A stretch of 64,000 nucleotides of DNA from Episyrphus balteatus (GCF_945859705.1 NC_079137.1:82419150-82483149); one strand, 5' to 3'; numbered from the stretch's first letter, positions 51,101 through 61,726 are shown. Notes: a model not told the origin generated them from the letters alone. Translations and numbers: made by a program.

Positions 51101-54100
51101 TTAATTTTTTTGCGTCATTTATTTCCTTTTAGTATGTACTAAAAAAAATAATTTTGTTTACCAATGGAAACCACCATTTGTAAATTTCCCATAAATGTCA
51201 AAGAAATGTGTCAAAGAAAAATGCTTTTTACCAATAGCAGAGAAATTCTTGTTAATAAAGTAAACGAATAGAACTACAGCAAATAACTGAACGCAAAATC
51301 GCGTCTATGAACATTGGAAACTTGTCATCCTGTCAGTGTCGGCACTTTATTAAAAGTTGACAGATGCGAAATATGTCAACTTGTGGTGAGTGTGAGGATT
51401 GGATTTTAAGGGTCGCACTCAGCGAGCAATCGAAACATAAAGTTTTTTAAATTGTAGGTGGGAACTTTAGTGTATTCACACTATGAACTTAAACCAAACT
51501 ATTAAAAGCAATAACTGTGATTCCATTACAAAGATATATGTACCTAATGATTAAAACTCCCTTTTAATCTTTCTCACCTTTCAAAACTTATGTTTTTCAT
51601 TTTGAACTTAGTAATTTCGAAACCGTTACAAAACATTGAACTTGAATTCTTTCTCAAACGAATCCCCTTCCAATCCCCTATTATTATAATTTAACATGGT
51701 TCCATAGAAGTTTGAAAGGTACTACAACTTACAACTTTGAACTTCCTTCCGTTTAGCACTCGTAAAAGAAACAGCAAACCTCAATAGTCTGCATACATCC
51801 GATTAAATAAAAAAAAAAGAAATAGAAGGGGAATAAAAATGTTATGTTGCGCCGCCACCGCCATAACCGTCATCAACAGCTTGTGTTGGCGTAAAAGAAA
51901 AAAAAGGAGTAAAAAAGAAGGATACCTGTCGTTTTTTTGGTCTGTTAGTCGGTCGTTCCACAGACGACACGCACACATACACCAACACATTGTATGCCAA
52001 AAGAAAAAGAACAAATTAAAAAAGAGCTCAAATTTCGCCCACACGTTCTACATCTACAATCTACATTGTACCAATTGAATTCAAATGCATTTCGCGCACA
52101 GCATCCGCAACCAAGAATGGATAAATCTATTGGGCGTACGCGCGCACTTTTTCATTCATATTGCGAAGATTTGTTTAGATTACTTTTACCGGCATTATAC
52201 AGTGGGGCAGAATTAATGGTAATATTGGAATGAATGCATCCTATGGCAGTTTTAAGCAAACAGCAATATATCTCTTTGATGAATCTGACATTTGTGTATC
52301 AGTTTGACAGTAAGTACGGGAAGTGTGCACATCATTTTTCTAAGCCTGAATCAACATTAATTTAACCCCAACTTACCCGGAGTTGAGTTAGTAAAGTAAA
52401 TTTTGATTGGATGATACCCATCTGTCAGAAATGACAGTTCTTGTCAGATTTTACTCAATTTTAAACCTTTTTCAACCCACTGTTCGGTTACAGCCGCCAT
52501 TTAAATACGCGGGTAGATTAAGTTTACACTAGCATCCGCAGTAATGGCATTAACTAAAAATGTAGATCTAGTTTTATGAACGTCTATAGCGGTCGTTAGG
52601 TTTATAGTTGTTGCATTCAAAGTTCTATTCATGTTTATTTGCTAAAGTAAATCAAAAGAGGGGAAATCTGTATATTGTTGAAACAAGTGTCGCGCACTTT
52701 TTTATTATTTTTTTTTATTCTTTATTTCTATTTTGCAGCATAGAGTAGGTTAGTGAAATTGCTGTACTGCTGCACTAAACTCAAGCTGCATATGATGGCT
52801 TGTTAGGCTTTAGATTGAATTTAATGACCACCAGATTCCAGAGTTAGATAGTCATTTGTTGTATATTTTCCAAACAAACTCTGGGTCATTGCTCTAAAAA
52901 GATAAAAAATGCATGGATGGTAACCAATTTGATGTGGGCGCGACACGATGGGAGATTCAATTTAGTGCGCTGGCGAGGTGAATATTGTGTCGCATCTTAA
53001 TTTCTTGTTTTTTTCTCAGTCAGACACTGATTGAGAACTCACGTTTAAGTGAACTTGAAAAATAATACATAATATTTTGAGAGGTATCATGGGCTGGCAG
53101 ACTAATGAAATCATTATGATTTTAATCGTTTTGTTTGTCATAATAATAAATTGTTTCAAATTAATGGAATGAAACTTGGGCAATCTCGGTTTGACCTCTT
53201 AACTACTGTTAGTCGAGAGTTGTGTTTTGTTTCAAAGACTTTATAACACTCTGTCTGAAGTATGACACGAATTAATCCCACTATCCGTTTGGACCCACAC
53301 ACCATTAAGTCCACGCACTTGTTGACGTTTTTATAAACCAATGTGTTATTTATGTGAAATGTAGGTACTTTTATGTAAATTTCAACTCAAACCAGACCAG
53401 TCATTCAGTTGGCCAAGAGAGAAACAAAAAGTTAAAAAAAAGTAGTAGTAATAATTTGTGTATACGGTAATTTCATGGCAATGAACTTTTATAAAAGAGA
53501 TTTTGTAACAATAAGAGGATTAGCAAAATATATACTCTTTTGCGCAGTTTCAATGGCTAAAGTTAATGGGCCTTGGACACAACTACAAATGACGAAGCAT
53601 AAATATGTATAACATTCAAACTCACTTATAATTCGAACCTTTTGTTTGATATTTTTTAACGACTTGTGAAAATTTCAAGAATCACCAGAACTTTGCGTTT
53701 TTAGAACCAGTTCTCGTGAATTCCGGTATCCGGTTGTTTGTGAGTTCGAATAATATGAAATACTTAATTTTACATCAGGTATTGTTCTGTTCTTTGTCGC
53801 CGCAAGAAATACAAAACAAATATTTTTTGCCTTTATTGTTGCTAAATGGCTTAAATTTAAAATGTATAGTGTTGTTGAAACTGTTCCTCATATTACCCGC
53901 TTTTCTTTTTAGGTGGTAGATTAATCATGAATATAGATGATTAGTAATTCTATTACAATTAATACATGATCTTCTGCTCGAGTAGATATAAAATGTGTAG
54001 TTGGTAGTACTAGATCTCTTCTCATAAGTAGTCTACAGCCTTCAAAAGAAAGGCAGCCATTGACGAATTTTGATATAAAATTCCATATTTAACTATACCT

Positions 54101-57100
54101 ATCAGGTGTCAAAAAAAAAAATAAATCTATTTGGGCTAAAGAGCATGAGTAGAGTAGTTTTAGTAGTAAATGTACTAGATTATCTACTCATGAGTAAACT
54201 ACCATCACCTTCAAAGGAACGGTGCTAATATTTAATGACAAACAATGACGGATGTGATGGAAAAAGTTGATGAAATTCCCCGCGTTCAAAGCAGGCCATC
54301 TGAACTTAAGTTCTGAATTTTTAGAGGCTTTGATTGGTAAGACGCATAAAAAGTTTGGTGACATTTGGTTCTGACCAATCAGAGCCTTTAAAAATTCAGA
54401 ACTTAAGTTCAGGTGGCCTGCGTTGAGCACGCGGGGATTGTCTCTTCGGTTGATCCGTCATCCGTTGGAATTCCAAACGAACTCGGCTATTAGATGTCAA
54501 TTTAAGCTCTGTTTGATGTTCCATCTTCAAGTGCGTACTGTGTCACAACTAATTCTTAACTGTAATCTTAATAAGGAAAGTTTAACAGGAAGTGACATTT
54601 AATAAAAAAAATGTAACTATGGTGAAGAATTAGGTTGTTCAGTCGTGTAAACTCACGCATTAACACTGAAATGTCAAAAATCATTGTGTTTACCCGATAG
54701 TATGTCGTATGTCAGAACATTTTTGTCTTAACATATTTTTGACAGTAAAATAAATCGACTTGGTAAAGTGTTACCATCACAAATACAACGAAAGAAAAAT
54801 ACAGAACCATCGGAAATTTTATTCAAAATTAATTATCATAAAGGTCTTAATGACATTCATAAGCTATACAAGTTAAAGAATCTACATTAGCAAAGCTTTT
54901 TACTATCTCCCCAAACTTTCATTTATTTTTATGGAGATTTTTTTTTGTATTTTTTATTGATGCATCTATTTTCTCACTTAACTTGATGTTTAGCATTGAC
55001 CACTTGTTGCACAAACGAACTTAACAAATTATCCCAATTATTATTCATTATTCTATGATATTCTGTTCGATGGTTAAAACAAAACTTAAATGCGTCATAA
55101 AATGTCTGTCTAGTGTCTTAGTGGTCTTGGCTCACATTTAGACAGTAACAGCTGTATACCTTCTAGAGGTTAACTTTTTTTTACAATTTGAATTTCATTC
55201 CCAGACAGCTGTTATCACCTTACGATAACTGTCAAAATGAGATATTTGAACCTGCTTATAGTTTCAGTCTGCGCTGAGTTGATTTCTGAAAAATGTGTGC
55301 CAGTTTGTCTACTCAAACAAAGTACTAATACCTACTTCAAAGTCGCACCTATATTTTTTTCCTCAATTATAATTTTGGTTCAAGTCTTGAGAAAAAAAGC
55401 AAACAAAAACATTTTCATTGATCAAATTCATTCACAAAAATCCAATTCATAAATTAAACAAAATCGAAAAAGCCGACACATAAAATTCGACAAATACGAC
55501 ATTTTTACGTAGGCATCAAAAGACTGCTTGCTATAAGCTAAGCTAGCCCGCCTGAATGCGTGACTTGTACAACATCTATACAAGTCTACCTTCACAACAC
55601 CCTTTCATTAAAACACATTACATTATGTATCTACATATTACGTAGACGTGTAGTAGATATATGTACTTCATATATGCGTTTTTAGGTATATTCTACACTT
55701 GGCTTATAGGAGTTATTTCATCTTTTTGCAAAGAGTCTGACATTGTGTGGGATGACCGGTGCGCGGTGCACGGTGTGGTGGACGGACAATCTTTTTATTC
55801 GGTCTTGTGTCAGGTTAAAACGGCAGAAAGTCTAGCAACTAGCGAATGCGACTGCGACTGCGGCATAGGAAACGACAAACCCACGTAAATCATTATAACA
55901 TGGTGTTGCCTCTATATGCGATGGTGACGGCGACGCGACGCTAGAGCTGTTGTTGAGTGTTGATGCAGTCCTAACTATAGCTCCATCCGAATACGTCAAG
56001 CAAATAAACAAACTGCCCTCAAAGTCTCAGCTTGATCGTATGTGTAGTGTATAGTGAGCACTGACAACTGCAATGCATGTGGTAGTTTCAGCAGCAGCAA
56101 CACTCGGTTGTTGCAGCTTCGAGGCACAGCGAATGCGAAACGGCGGCGATGCGACGCCTCACTAGGATGCCGAATCGCGTCAGCAAGCTTTGCTTTAATT
56201 TCTGCTGTGTGAACTACTAGCTACAGTATCTTTGTGTCGGGAAGATGTGATTTTTAATTATTAACATCACGTTAGCTCCTTGTCACTTAGGTTCGCTTCT
56301 GTTCAGATATCGGATAGGATAGGTTCGTTTGGTTGTTTAAAGTGCGCGGTGCTACCATTTAAACCGATCGTGCAGCTTGAGAAAACCCATGTCATAGTGT
56401 TGGTTACAAAGAAAGGCCTTTTTTCACATCATCCAAGTGAAGGTCTAAATCGTGAAACAATTTGACATTTTAAAAATCCCACTTTTATATTTTTTTGCTA
56501 CCAATTCCCTGTGCGCCGTGCGAAAAAAAATCGAAGAGTGCCAAACAAAAAAAAAATTATTGCTTACCGCAGTGCTGCCAGTTGTCGAAATTAAAATTGT
56601 ATCGCTTCGTGCGGGAAATGTCTGTTGTCTCTGGTGGTGCATGCTTAATTGAAAATTGCAATTGTTTGCATAATTATACAATCACGTTTTTGAATTAATA
56701 AATAGCAAATGAAAACTTATTGTATTTTGATTAGTTGTATAAGCCTTGTATAATGTGTGTATCGATATCATATTCTAAAGTGTATGTAAATTGGTCTTTT
56801 CTTCTTGTATTGACTTTGAATTATGCATTATAATATAAAATATTTTTTTTTTATTTGCAATAAACAGCATTCTTTACAGTTTTTATTTTTTATATATTTT
56901 TATTTATAGACCTTCAATCAATACGACGTTTGTTAGAACATGAAACCAGTGGCGCAGTCTGTCCAAGTTGTCGAATTTCATTTGACAAAGGAAAGCGGCG
57001 AAAATTGATTGACACCTGTGGCCATGAGAGATGCTATTCCTGTATGTTTCGCAACGACCAGTGTCCAATGTGCATGAATAGCTCCTTGAAAGGTTTGTAT

Positions 57101-60100
57101 AAAAATTTATATACATAAATTTTCTTGCGTGTAGTTTAAGTTAAGAGAGTTTTGAAGCTTGATGGCTTTGGTAATTGATTTATTGGTGACAGAAGGTTAA
57201 TAAATGTTCTCATTATATTAATTGATTATATTAATTGAAATGTTAATATTATGCAATTTCATTTGCGTTAAACAAAAATGCTGGATAATGGAAATAAAAT
57301 TTCTTTGTGTTCTTAATTATTTATTTATGATTTTTTCTGAAATTTGCTTTGCAAATTTCTTTCTTCGCATTGGTTTACAGTTTTGCTAACAGGACAGTGA
57401 TTTATTTCTAATACTTTTCAACCACCTGTTTTGCTGTCAAATCGACATGTATTTGCTTCGCAAACTTTGCGAACATTTTAAATCGCTTTGTTTTTATTCA
57501 AAACAACCAAAAGCAAACAAAACTAGGTGCTAAAACAATGATTAAGCAACGATATAAACGTTGCTAAGTGATCTAGACAAATTGATAGTTGCAAACAAGG
57601 GCAAGCCTTTTGCATTCTATCAAAATCATTTTCTAGTTTATTAGCCCCTAATGCAATTGTCAATCAGCGATCGTCGTAACAATAATCTTCACTGCGTTGT
57701 CGATTGACATTAAAATTAGTATTGTGCAACTTAAACCGGCTAGTACTAGAATAATTGTGAATGAAAAAGCATTCATTATTTTGAATTATTCATACCTTGA
57801 AGTTTGATAGACAATATTTTCTCCAGACAAATAAAAATAAAAATGCATACAATCGCTGAATGAATTATTTGAAATTTCACATTTTAAAGAAGCAACAATA
57901 TTTTGTCATTCCTATTTCATTAAAGCCTTGTATGCTGATGAAGCGTTTTTGATGCAGCTCGACAAACGAAATTCTTACCTGTACTAGATTATTTGGAGAG
58001 TTTTTTTTTACATTTTGCAGACATCTTTCGCGAATTTTTTTTTGTCGACCGAATAAGGTTTTTATGTTACTTTTGTTTAACTTACAAACAGTATTGAAAA
58101 ATTGATTTTCGATATATTTTTTTGTAATCATGAAAACGATGAAAGTTTGTTGCCAAATAGTATCGAAACGAAAATAGTAATTCATCAAATATTCGATTGT
58201 CGTGCACTGGATATCGTTCAATCGAACAATAATTCACACCCTTCCCGGGGTTATGTGAAGTTGGCCAAAAAAATCAATGATTTTTACACTTACAAAAAAT
58301 ATTTGCGGTTTTTAAGGTGTTATATGGAATACGTTCAATCAAGTGAGAATTCTAAATCAAATAAATAACATTTTAGGCGCAATGCCCACACCAGTGTATT
58401 TCCTTTTTCTAAATTATAAATTAAAAAAGGTCACTGTGGTGTATGCGTACTATTTTTTTTCTTCAGGTGAATAAAAAATAATACTTCTATAATTTTTAAT
58501 AGATAACATCTCAGAATCAAAGATCAAAGACTTGATCTCGTTCCTCAATGCAACAAAGTGGACTAAGGACGGCCTAACACTTGTTTTTCCCTTTTTTTAA
58601 AACCAATTTAAAATTTATTTCAATTAAATCAATTTATCACTCACAGGTTTCATGAGTTTTGGCATCAAAACGGCGAATTCTGCGCTAATTGGGCCATCAA
58701 GCATGGTTTGCTTTGACCGCCATCTCTACCTACCTACCTACCTATAATTTTTAAACTAAGGTTAGGATAGCGAAAATAAAACTTGGGCTATCTTAGGCTA
58801 ACCTTGGGCAATCGAACCAGGCAGGTTTGAAAAGAAATTAGCAGCTTTACATAGCCCCTTCCCGATAGTTGTTAACACTAAAACGACATTTCAGTTCATT
58901 CCATTGTGTTCTCGGTATAAAACTATTTCTTTCCGTTCACTATCAAAGCGACAACATCTGTCGCTTAATCCACGAGAAAATGAAAATGAAAATAATCTAG
59001 TACTACCAACTAGGAACACATTCCCATTAACTTGAGCAGAAGATCTACACAAATGTGTAGATTATAAGCCCTGTTCCATTGGAGATGGCAGTTTACTCAT
59101 GAATAGATCTAGTACTACAATTAGCACAATGAATTTCTACTCGAGGAGATGTAAATGTGTAGTTATTGTACTAGATTTCTACTCATGAGTATAGTCTACC
59201 AACTTCAAAGGAACGCGGCTATAGTGTACCAGAAAAAATTTTTGATAGCAATAGAATTTTGAATAATCGCATAGCCTAAAGACTGTCCTAAGATATCTTG
59301 AAGTCACAGATTTTGAAATTATTTGGTATTCACCTAATACAATTCAACAAACGCTTTTATTTGATACCAGAATCATCTACATATATATACGCTGTGGGCC
59401 CAGATTTCATAGATTGATTTGGAATAGCCTTTAAGTTTTTACTCGCCAAATGTATCATGACTCTCTTTTATCAAAACAATTTAAATTTCGAAAACTATAT
59501 CATTTATTTATAATTAAATAGGTACCAGATATATATACTCATATTGCGAATGATAAAGTTTTAGATTTTTATCTTTCCAAAAGAATGATGAAATATGCGT
59601 CAAGAGAGATACAATCTTAATCCACCATGCATCTATCGATCGAAGACTATCAATCACAATAGTCCCCCAAGCTAACTTTCACAACTTTTTCTCTTTTAAT
59701 TGCCTACATAAATACTTAAACTTGGACACTAGTAGTTATTAAATCCGCACTCATATAAAAAAAAAAAAAAACAAAATTGTTGTTGAACATTTCACCAATA
59801 TTTATATTTAGTATTTTTATACCTTTAACAAACTTAAATCAAATCATAGAAAAAAATTTATAGAAAAATAAAACATTCCATAATTACATCGAAATAAATG
59901 ATCGTTTGTTTGATTTACCATTTTTTTCATAAATTTATTTATTTTTTATTTTGTTTTCAAATTTACAGATGTCGACTGTAGTAATACCCAAGGCTATGAT
60001 ACGGGCATTGGCGGATCGACATCAACAATTGTTAGTCCTCTGGGGTCTCCACAGCCACAGCTAAGATCACAATTGCGCACAAATGCCGCTGCTTTGTCAA

Positions 60101-60111
60101 AATATATGCAG
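26331..60111 (+). CDS. rols: RING-finger scaffold protein, probable rolling pebbles / TANC homologue (5' part of gene)
   Basis: Three coding exons (26331-27147, 56910-57092, 59969-60111) join in phase 1, 1 and 0 and give 381 residues; the gene continues beyond the window. Residues 1-272 are acidic, Ser/Gln-rich and probably disordered. Residues 290-327 form a C3HC4 RING: C290-x2-C293, C309-x-H311-x2-C314-x2-C317, C324-x2-C327. Residues 335-381 are again low-complexity. In Drosophila, Rols/Antisocial has an N-terminal RING finger before ankyrin and TPR repeats and acts as an adaptor at the founder-myoblast membrane during myoblast fusion. The assignment is by domain layout and recollection of the family; the decisive ankyrin/TPR part lies outside the window. 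Very long introns and possible alternative starts fit a regulated developmental gene. Another RING protein is possible. Confidence 0.6.
27341..29756 (+). repeat. Left tandem array, about 14 units of ~172 bp
   Basis: Units carry CTCTGCCACTGCCGTAAAAC, TACTCGATACGCCATTTTTT and CGAAGTTTTGGCCAAAAGAG. Variants in the sequence after GCCAAAAGAG distinguish subtypes. Stretches about 688 bp (four units) apart, near 28020-28390 and 28710-29080, are almost identical, a higher-order repeat. Short open frames in every unit are only translations of the repeat. Confidence 0.92.
29757..30129. other. Unique spacer between the arrays
   Basis: It is unrelated to the repeat unit and contains the PHD-like relic described separately. 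It would form the loop if the arms paired. Confidence 0.75.
29902..30076 (-). pseudogene. Frameshifted PHD-finger-like fragment
   Basis: Minus-strand codons give RCLVCGQGEIGRRTDWVICNLC, stated here in parts: RCLVC, DWVICNLC, then after a one-base slip in A7 (plus-strand T-run 30001-30007) KKWTHLTC, and finally EYFVCKCDLC. The order C-x2-C, C-x2-C, W-x-H-x2-C, C-x-C is the PHD zinc-binding layout. PHD fingers occur in chromatin proteins and some transposon proteins. It is probably a captured or ancestral coding fragment, now broken. Confidence 0.5.
30130..32291 (-). repeat. Right tandem array, about 13 inverted units of ~172 bp
   Basis: The same unit as the left array in opposite orientation (for example CTAAAAAATGGCGTATCGAG). 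Segments about 513 bp (three units) apart, near 30740-31240 and 31250-31750, are nearly identical, so this arm was amplified by a different multimer from the left arm. Confidence 0.9.
33099..33285. repeat. MITE family 2, copy 1, AAT duplication
   Basis: AGCCCTGTTCCATTGGAGG and CCAAAGGAACAGGGCT are inverted termini; AAT flanks both sides (33096-33098, 33286-33288). The interior has CTACTA and GAGTAGAT motifs common to the family. Confidence 0.8.
33349..34053. mobile_element. Long-TIR element with iterated GTTACG motifs and 9-bp duplication
   Basis: About 130-bp arms repeat AGTTACG/GAGTTACG about seven times and are inverted relative to each other. Both arms end inside at TTTTTGGGTTGGCAACAATT or its complement. 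ATTATTAAC flanks the element at 33340-33348 and 34054-34062. The ~400-bp centre is AT-rich without an ORF. Confidence 0.7.
35824..36288. repeat. TIR element of 465 bp
   Basis: AAAGCAGAAACACAATCACG at the left matches CGTAATTGTGTTTCTGCTTT at the right in reverse complement, with GCTTGCCA/TGGCAAAGC further in. No clear target duplication. Confidence 0.6.
36797..37061. repeat. TIR element of 265 bp with TCCTAT duplication and internal 43-bp tandem
   Basis: A 29-bp perfect inverted repeat starts CCATAAACAAAAAATACC and ends GGTATTTTTTGTTTATGG. TCCTAT flanks it (36791-36796, 37062-37067). Inside, GTGTGGTGAATGTCGTGAA occurs twice, 43 bp apart. Confidence 0.7.
37131..37302. repeat. MITE family 2, copy 2, TTT duplication
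   Basis: AGCCCTGTTCCATTGGAGG and AAAGGAACAGGGCT termini; TTT on both flanks. It is very similar to copy 1 apart from a short internal deletion. Confidence 0.8.
38230..38660 (+). promoter_or_regulatory. Possible alternative promoter in the big intron
   Basis: A locally CpG-rich stretch (GACGACGACGATCGACAACG near 38372) leads to three initiator-like TCAGTT motifs at 38532-38551. A GTAAAT donor candidate lies at 38875. Its intron position would suit a shorter isoform of the RING gene; sequence alone cannot prove use. Confidence 0.3.
41315..41452. repeat. MITE with TTA duplication
   Basis: CGTTTGCTGAATCGAAACTT and AAGTTTCGTTTCAGCAAATG are inverted; TTA at 41312-41314 and 41453-41455. Confidence 0.6.
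42414..42434. repeat. ATA microsatellite
   Basis: About seven ATA/TAA units in a row. Confidence 0.8.
43050..43197. repeat. MITE family 2, decayed copy
   Basis: It opens GCCGTTCCTTTAGAAGTGGT and ends AAAGGGACAGGGCT, with the family's TTGATTTCGTTGAAAGTGCG inside. It lies seven bases left of the next copy. Confidence 0.65.
43204..43347. repeat. MITE family 2, copy with eroded right end
   Basis: The left terminus AGCCCTGTTCCATTGGAGG is intact. The right end CCACCTCCAACGGGGT is eroded. Two copies side by side suggest insertion into or next to an older copy. Confidence 0.65.
43656..43816. repeat. MITE with TTAA duplication
   Basis: GGCTTGGCCACACCGGAGGG and CCCTCCAGTGTGGCCAAGCC are inverted; TTAA at 43652-43655 and 43817-43820. 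TTAA is the piggyBac target site, but other classes cannot be excluded. GCGGTA motifs line the subterminal parts. Confidence 0.65.
44077..44199. repeat. Palindromic MITE (GGGGTCGAACTACGG type)
   Basis: GGGGTCGAACTACGGCATAC and GTATGCCGTAGTTCGACCCC are exact inverses and the match runs on into CGTTAACG. A decayed relative lies at 61727-61806. Confidence 0.7.
45303..45387. repeat. Short inverted repeat (TTTTGCTTCTATAAA)
   Basis: TTTTGCTTCTATAAA and TTTATAGAAGCAAAA are exact inverses. A third partial copy (GTAAAGCTTTACAGAAGC) lies at 45464-45487. Probably a small MITE and a fragment. Confidence 0.5.
46328..46362. repeat. Fragment of family 1
   Basis: GGTCACTGTGGTGTATGAGT matches the inner arm of the family 1 elements; little else is left. 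Confidence 0.5.
47767..48277. repeat. TIR element with TA duplication (Tc1/mariner-like)
   Basis: CACTCAGAAAAAA at the left and TTTCTCTGAGTG at the right are inverted; TA on each flank. No transposase; 511 bp. Confidence 0.5.
49391..49462 (+). tRNA. Initiator methionine tRNA, tRNA-iMet(CAT)
   Basis: A 72-base cloverleaf runs from AGCAGAG to TTCTGCTA. The anticodon stem GCTGGG/CCCAG with loop CCCATAA gives anticodon CAT; the A1:T72 pair and the ATCGAAA T-loop in place of TTC are eukaryotic initiator features. A box TGGCGCAGTGG and B-box region GGTCCGAGGATCG are intact, and nine Ts at 49469-49477 serve as the Pol III terminator. The last acceptor pair is G7:T66, a wobble where initiator genes I recall have G:C. 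The gene sits in sense orientation inside the big RING-gene intron. Confidence 0.95.
49469..49477 (+). terminator. RNA polymerase III T-run after tRNA-iMet
   Basis: Nine consecutive Ts, seven bases past the tRNA 3' end. Confidence 0.85.
49478..53890 (+). other. Intron DNA without a supported feature
   Basis: AT-rich sequence. A GC-richer patch at 51840-52150 (GCGCCGCCACCGCCATAACC) may be regulatory. Nothing coding is convincing. Confidence 0.5.
53898..54057. repeat. MITE family 2, strongly decayed copy
   Basis: GGTGGTAGATTAATCATGAA, CTCGAGTAGATATAAAATG and GTAGTACTAGATCTC match the family interior. The ends are eroded. Confidence 0.5.
54133..54228. repeat. MITE family 2, partial copy
   Basis: GTACTAGATTATCTACTCATG and the end TTCAAAGGAACGGTGCT match the family; the left half is missing. 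Confidence 0.5.
54246..54460. repeat. MITE with long near-perfect arms
   Basis: CTGAACTTAAGTTCTGAATT and AATTCAGAACTTAAGTTCAG lie within ~60-bp arms bounded by CCCCGCG/CGCGGGG. TGACGGAT/ATCCGTCA mark the probable outer ends. Confidence 0.65.
55740..56460 (+). promoter_or_regulatory. CpG-rich region just upstream of the RING exon, possible alternative promoter
   Basis: About 700 bp is clearly GC-richer than the surroundings (GACCGGTGCGCGGTGCACGG near 55754; GCGAAACGGCGGCGATGCGA near 56132). It has no coding frame, and the RING exon follows at 56910. A short isoform could start here; no clear donor was identified. Confidence 0.35.
56910..57092 (+). CDS. rols: RING-gene coding exon 2, C3HC4 zinc finger
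   Basis: Acceptor TTTATAG and donor GTTTGT. The exon completes a GAC codon and encodes DLQSIRRLLEHETSGAV, then the RING with CPSC, LIDTCGHERCYSC and CPMC. All eight zinc ligands are present. RING fingers usually bind E2 enzymes for ubiquitin transfer, or serve only for binding; activity cannot be read from sequence. Confidence 0.93.
58380..58862. mobile_element. Family 1 element interrupted by a retroposon
   Basis: GCGCAATGCCCACACCAGTG, GGTCACTGTGGTGTATGCG, then after the insertion AGCGAAAATAAAACTTGGGC and AACCAGGCAGGTTTGAAAAG follow the order of the right arm at 12750-13115. Confidence 0.7.
58500..58741 (+). mobile_element. SINE-like retroposon with (TACC)n tail and 13-bp target duplication
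   Basis: The 242-bp insert lies between two copies of CTATAATTTTTAA (58487-58499 and 58742-58754), a motif that occurs once in the uninterrupted copy near 12870-12900. It ends in TACCTACCTACCTAC, a simple tail as in LINE-mobilised retroposons. I see no clear A/B boxes, so it could be a 5'-truncated LINE. Confidence 0.6.
59067..59220. repeat. MITE family 2, copy with ATA duplication
   Basis: AGCCCTGTTCCATTGGAGATGG and TTCAAAGGAACGCGGCT termini; ATA on both flanks (59064-59066, 59221-59223). A partial older copy lies just left of it (about 59000-59060). Confidence 0.75.
59969..60111 (+). CDS. rols: RING-gene coding exon 3
   Basis: Acceptor TTTACAG and donor GTAAGG. The exon completes an Asp codon and reads VDCSNTQGYDTGIGGSTSTI, then a Pro/Ser/Gln-rich segment ending AALSKYMQ in phase 0. 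No stop is met, so the protein continues in an exon beyond 64000. Confidence 0.88.
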
Positions 60112-60239
60112 GTAAGGTGCCAAGGTGTTTTGTTATAAATTTTTAAGTTACCATATTTTTTGTGTTTTAAGTAATTATTTTTTTTTTCTTATATTAAATA
60201 AAAAGCATATTGAATATATGTATGATAGAGGTATTCATG

Positions 60240-60357
60240 AAACGGTGTAAACTCGGTAAACGTTGTAAAGTGGTAAATGTGTCAAAATTTTGTATGGATT
60301 TGACAGCTCGTTTACCTTTTTTATCGTTTTACCATTTTAACCAAGAGTTTACACCGC
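60240..60357. repeat. Small palindromic MITE-like repeat
   Basis: ACGGTGTAAACTCGGTAAACG and GAGTTTACACCGCTG are inverted with GTTTACC/GGTAAA motifs between. Confidence 0.5.
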
Positions 60358-61726
60358 TGCTTAAATACTGATATTTTCTAAACGTCAAAAAAACATTAAT
60401 AAATTATAATATTCCTTAAACTGTCAATTTTAAGTCCAGTAATCTCGTGAACTAATAATGACATATCTACTCTCCAAAATAGATCATATTTTTCAAATTT
60501 ACAGAATATCAACGAAAAACTTTGACACTTCTTGTCAAAACAAAACGTAAAATATTTGATTTTAGAAAACTTTCAAGACAAAAAACTTGAAACGATCACC
60601 TCCTTTTTTTAAATAAACCGCAAATGGTCACCATGATTTTACAATATTCCCAATGGTATTGGTATCTTACACCACGTCCACAGTGTTTATAAATCGTCGT
60701 TAGAGCGGAGTGCACCCTGACTATTATATATAGTGAATGTACACGAGATCTTGTTGTTTTCTTGGTTTTATTTAAGGCATACGTTTGACTGACATTTAAA
60801 CAATTCAAAATTGGGTCAGACAAAGATTGTAGTAAAAGTCTATTTAGAAACAAAAAAAAAAAACTATATTCATTCGTAAACTCTATTATGGCTTAAGGAT
60901 GAACACAGATTTGTTGTCTGTCAAGTGTCACCTTCTTTTTCTTCTTCGGTGTATGTTTATTTATTTTTGGTCTGAAAGTTTAATAGTAATTGAACAGAGC
61001 CAGACAAGAGTCACAAGTGGTGTGTGTGCTCGCGGAGAGCACACTATGATCATGATCAATGAATTTAAACATAATGAGGTCATAAGCTTTTAAGCTAGTG
61101 TGTTCTCGCCCTAAAGGCATTTTTATAAACCTATCGACACTTCACAATATACCTATAAATCTATTTGAACATCTGATGAGATATTGAATGTCAGATAGCA
61201 CGCCTATCACCATTAAACAATCAAAATCACACAGGCGCGTAGAAGAAAAGAAGGAGTAACCACAAAGACGAAGTTATAAGATTACCTTTACGATGGAAAT
61301 AGAAATTTTGTCAAAGAGTGAATTTGTATCTGTTTGAGCATCAGCAGATAAGTTAATTGTCATATTTAGGCCACAGATCTTATACGATCGAATATTTGAA
61401 AAAACAACAATATTAGATCAATGTTCGTTCAGTCTTTCGATTGTTTCAGTTTTATAGATCTAGGCCAAGACTAAATTATTTGCATTTTTGAAGTTATACT
61501 TTTTTCCGGCATTTGTATCAGAGTGAAAATTTACATTTTGACACTAATAAATCTTCAAATGACTAAAGTAATAACAGTCATAACATTGTCAAAGTGACAG
61601 GTGTCAAAAGAGCTGCGATTAAAAATAATTTAATTTATGTGTCATTATAACCAAATTTTATAATTATTTTCAGTTATGAAACAAAAACAAATTTCCCTTA
61701 AAAGCAGCCCCCCTTCGAAGATTTCT

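Larger units (their letters stand above)
57093..59968 (+). other. RING-gene intron 2
   Basis: 2.9 kb. It contains a family 1 element, a nested retroposon and one MITE family 2 copy. A frame at 58102-58368 is unrecognised and probably chance. Confidence 0.7.

Noticed and set aside
58102..58368. 88-codon plus-strand frame in intron 2
   Set aside because: Overlaps an equally long antisense frame and shows no domain; probably chance.
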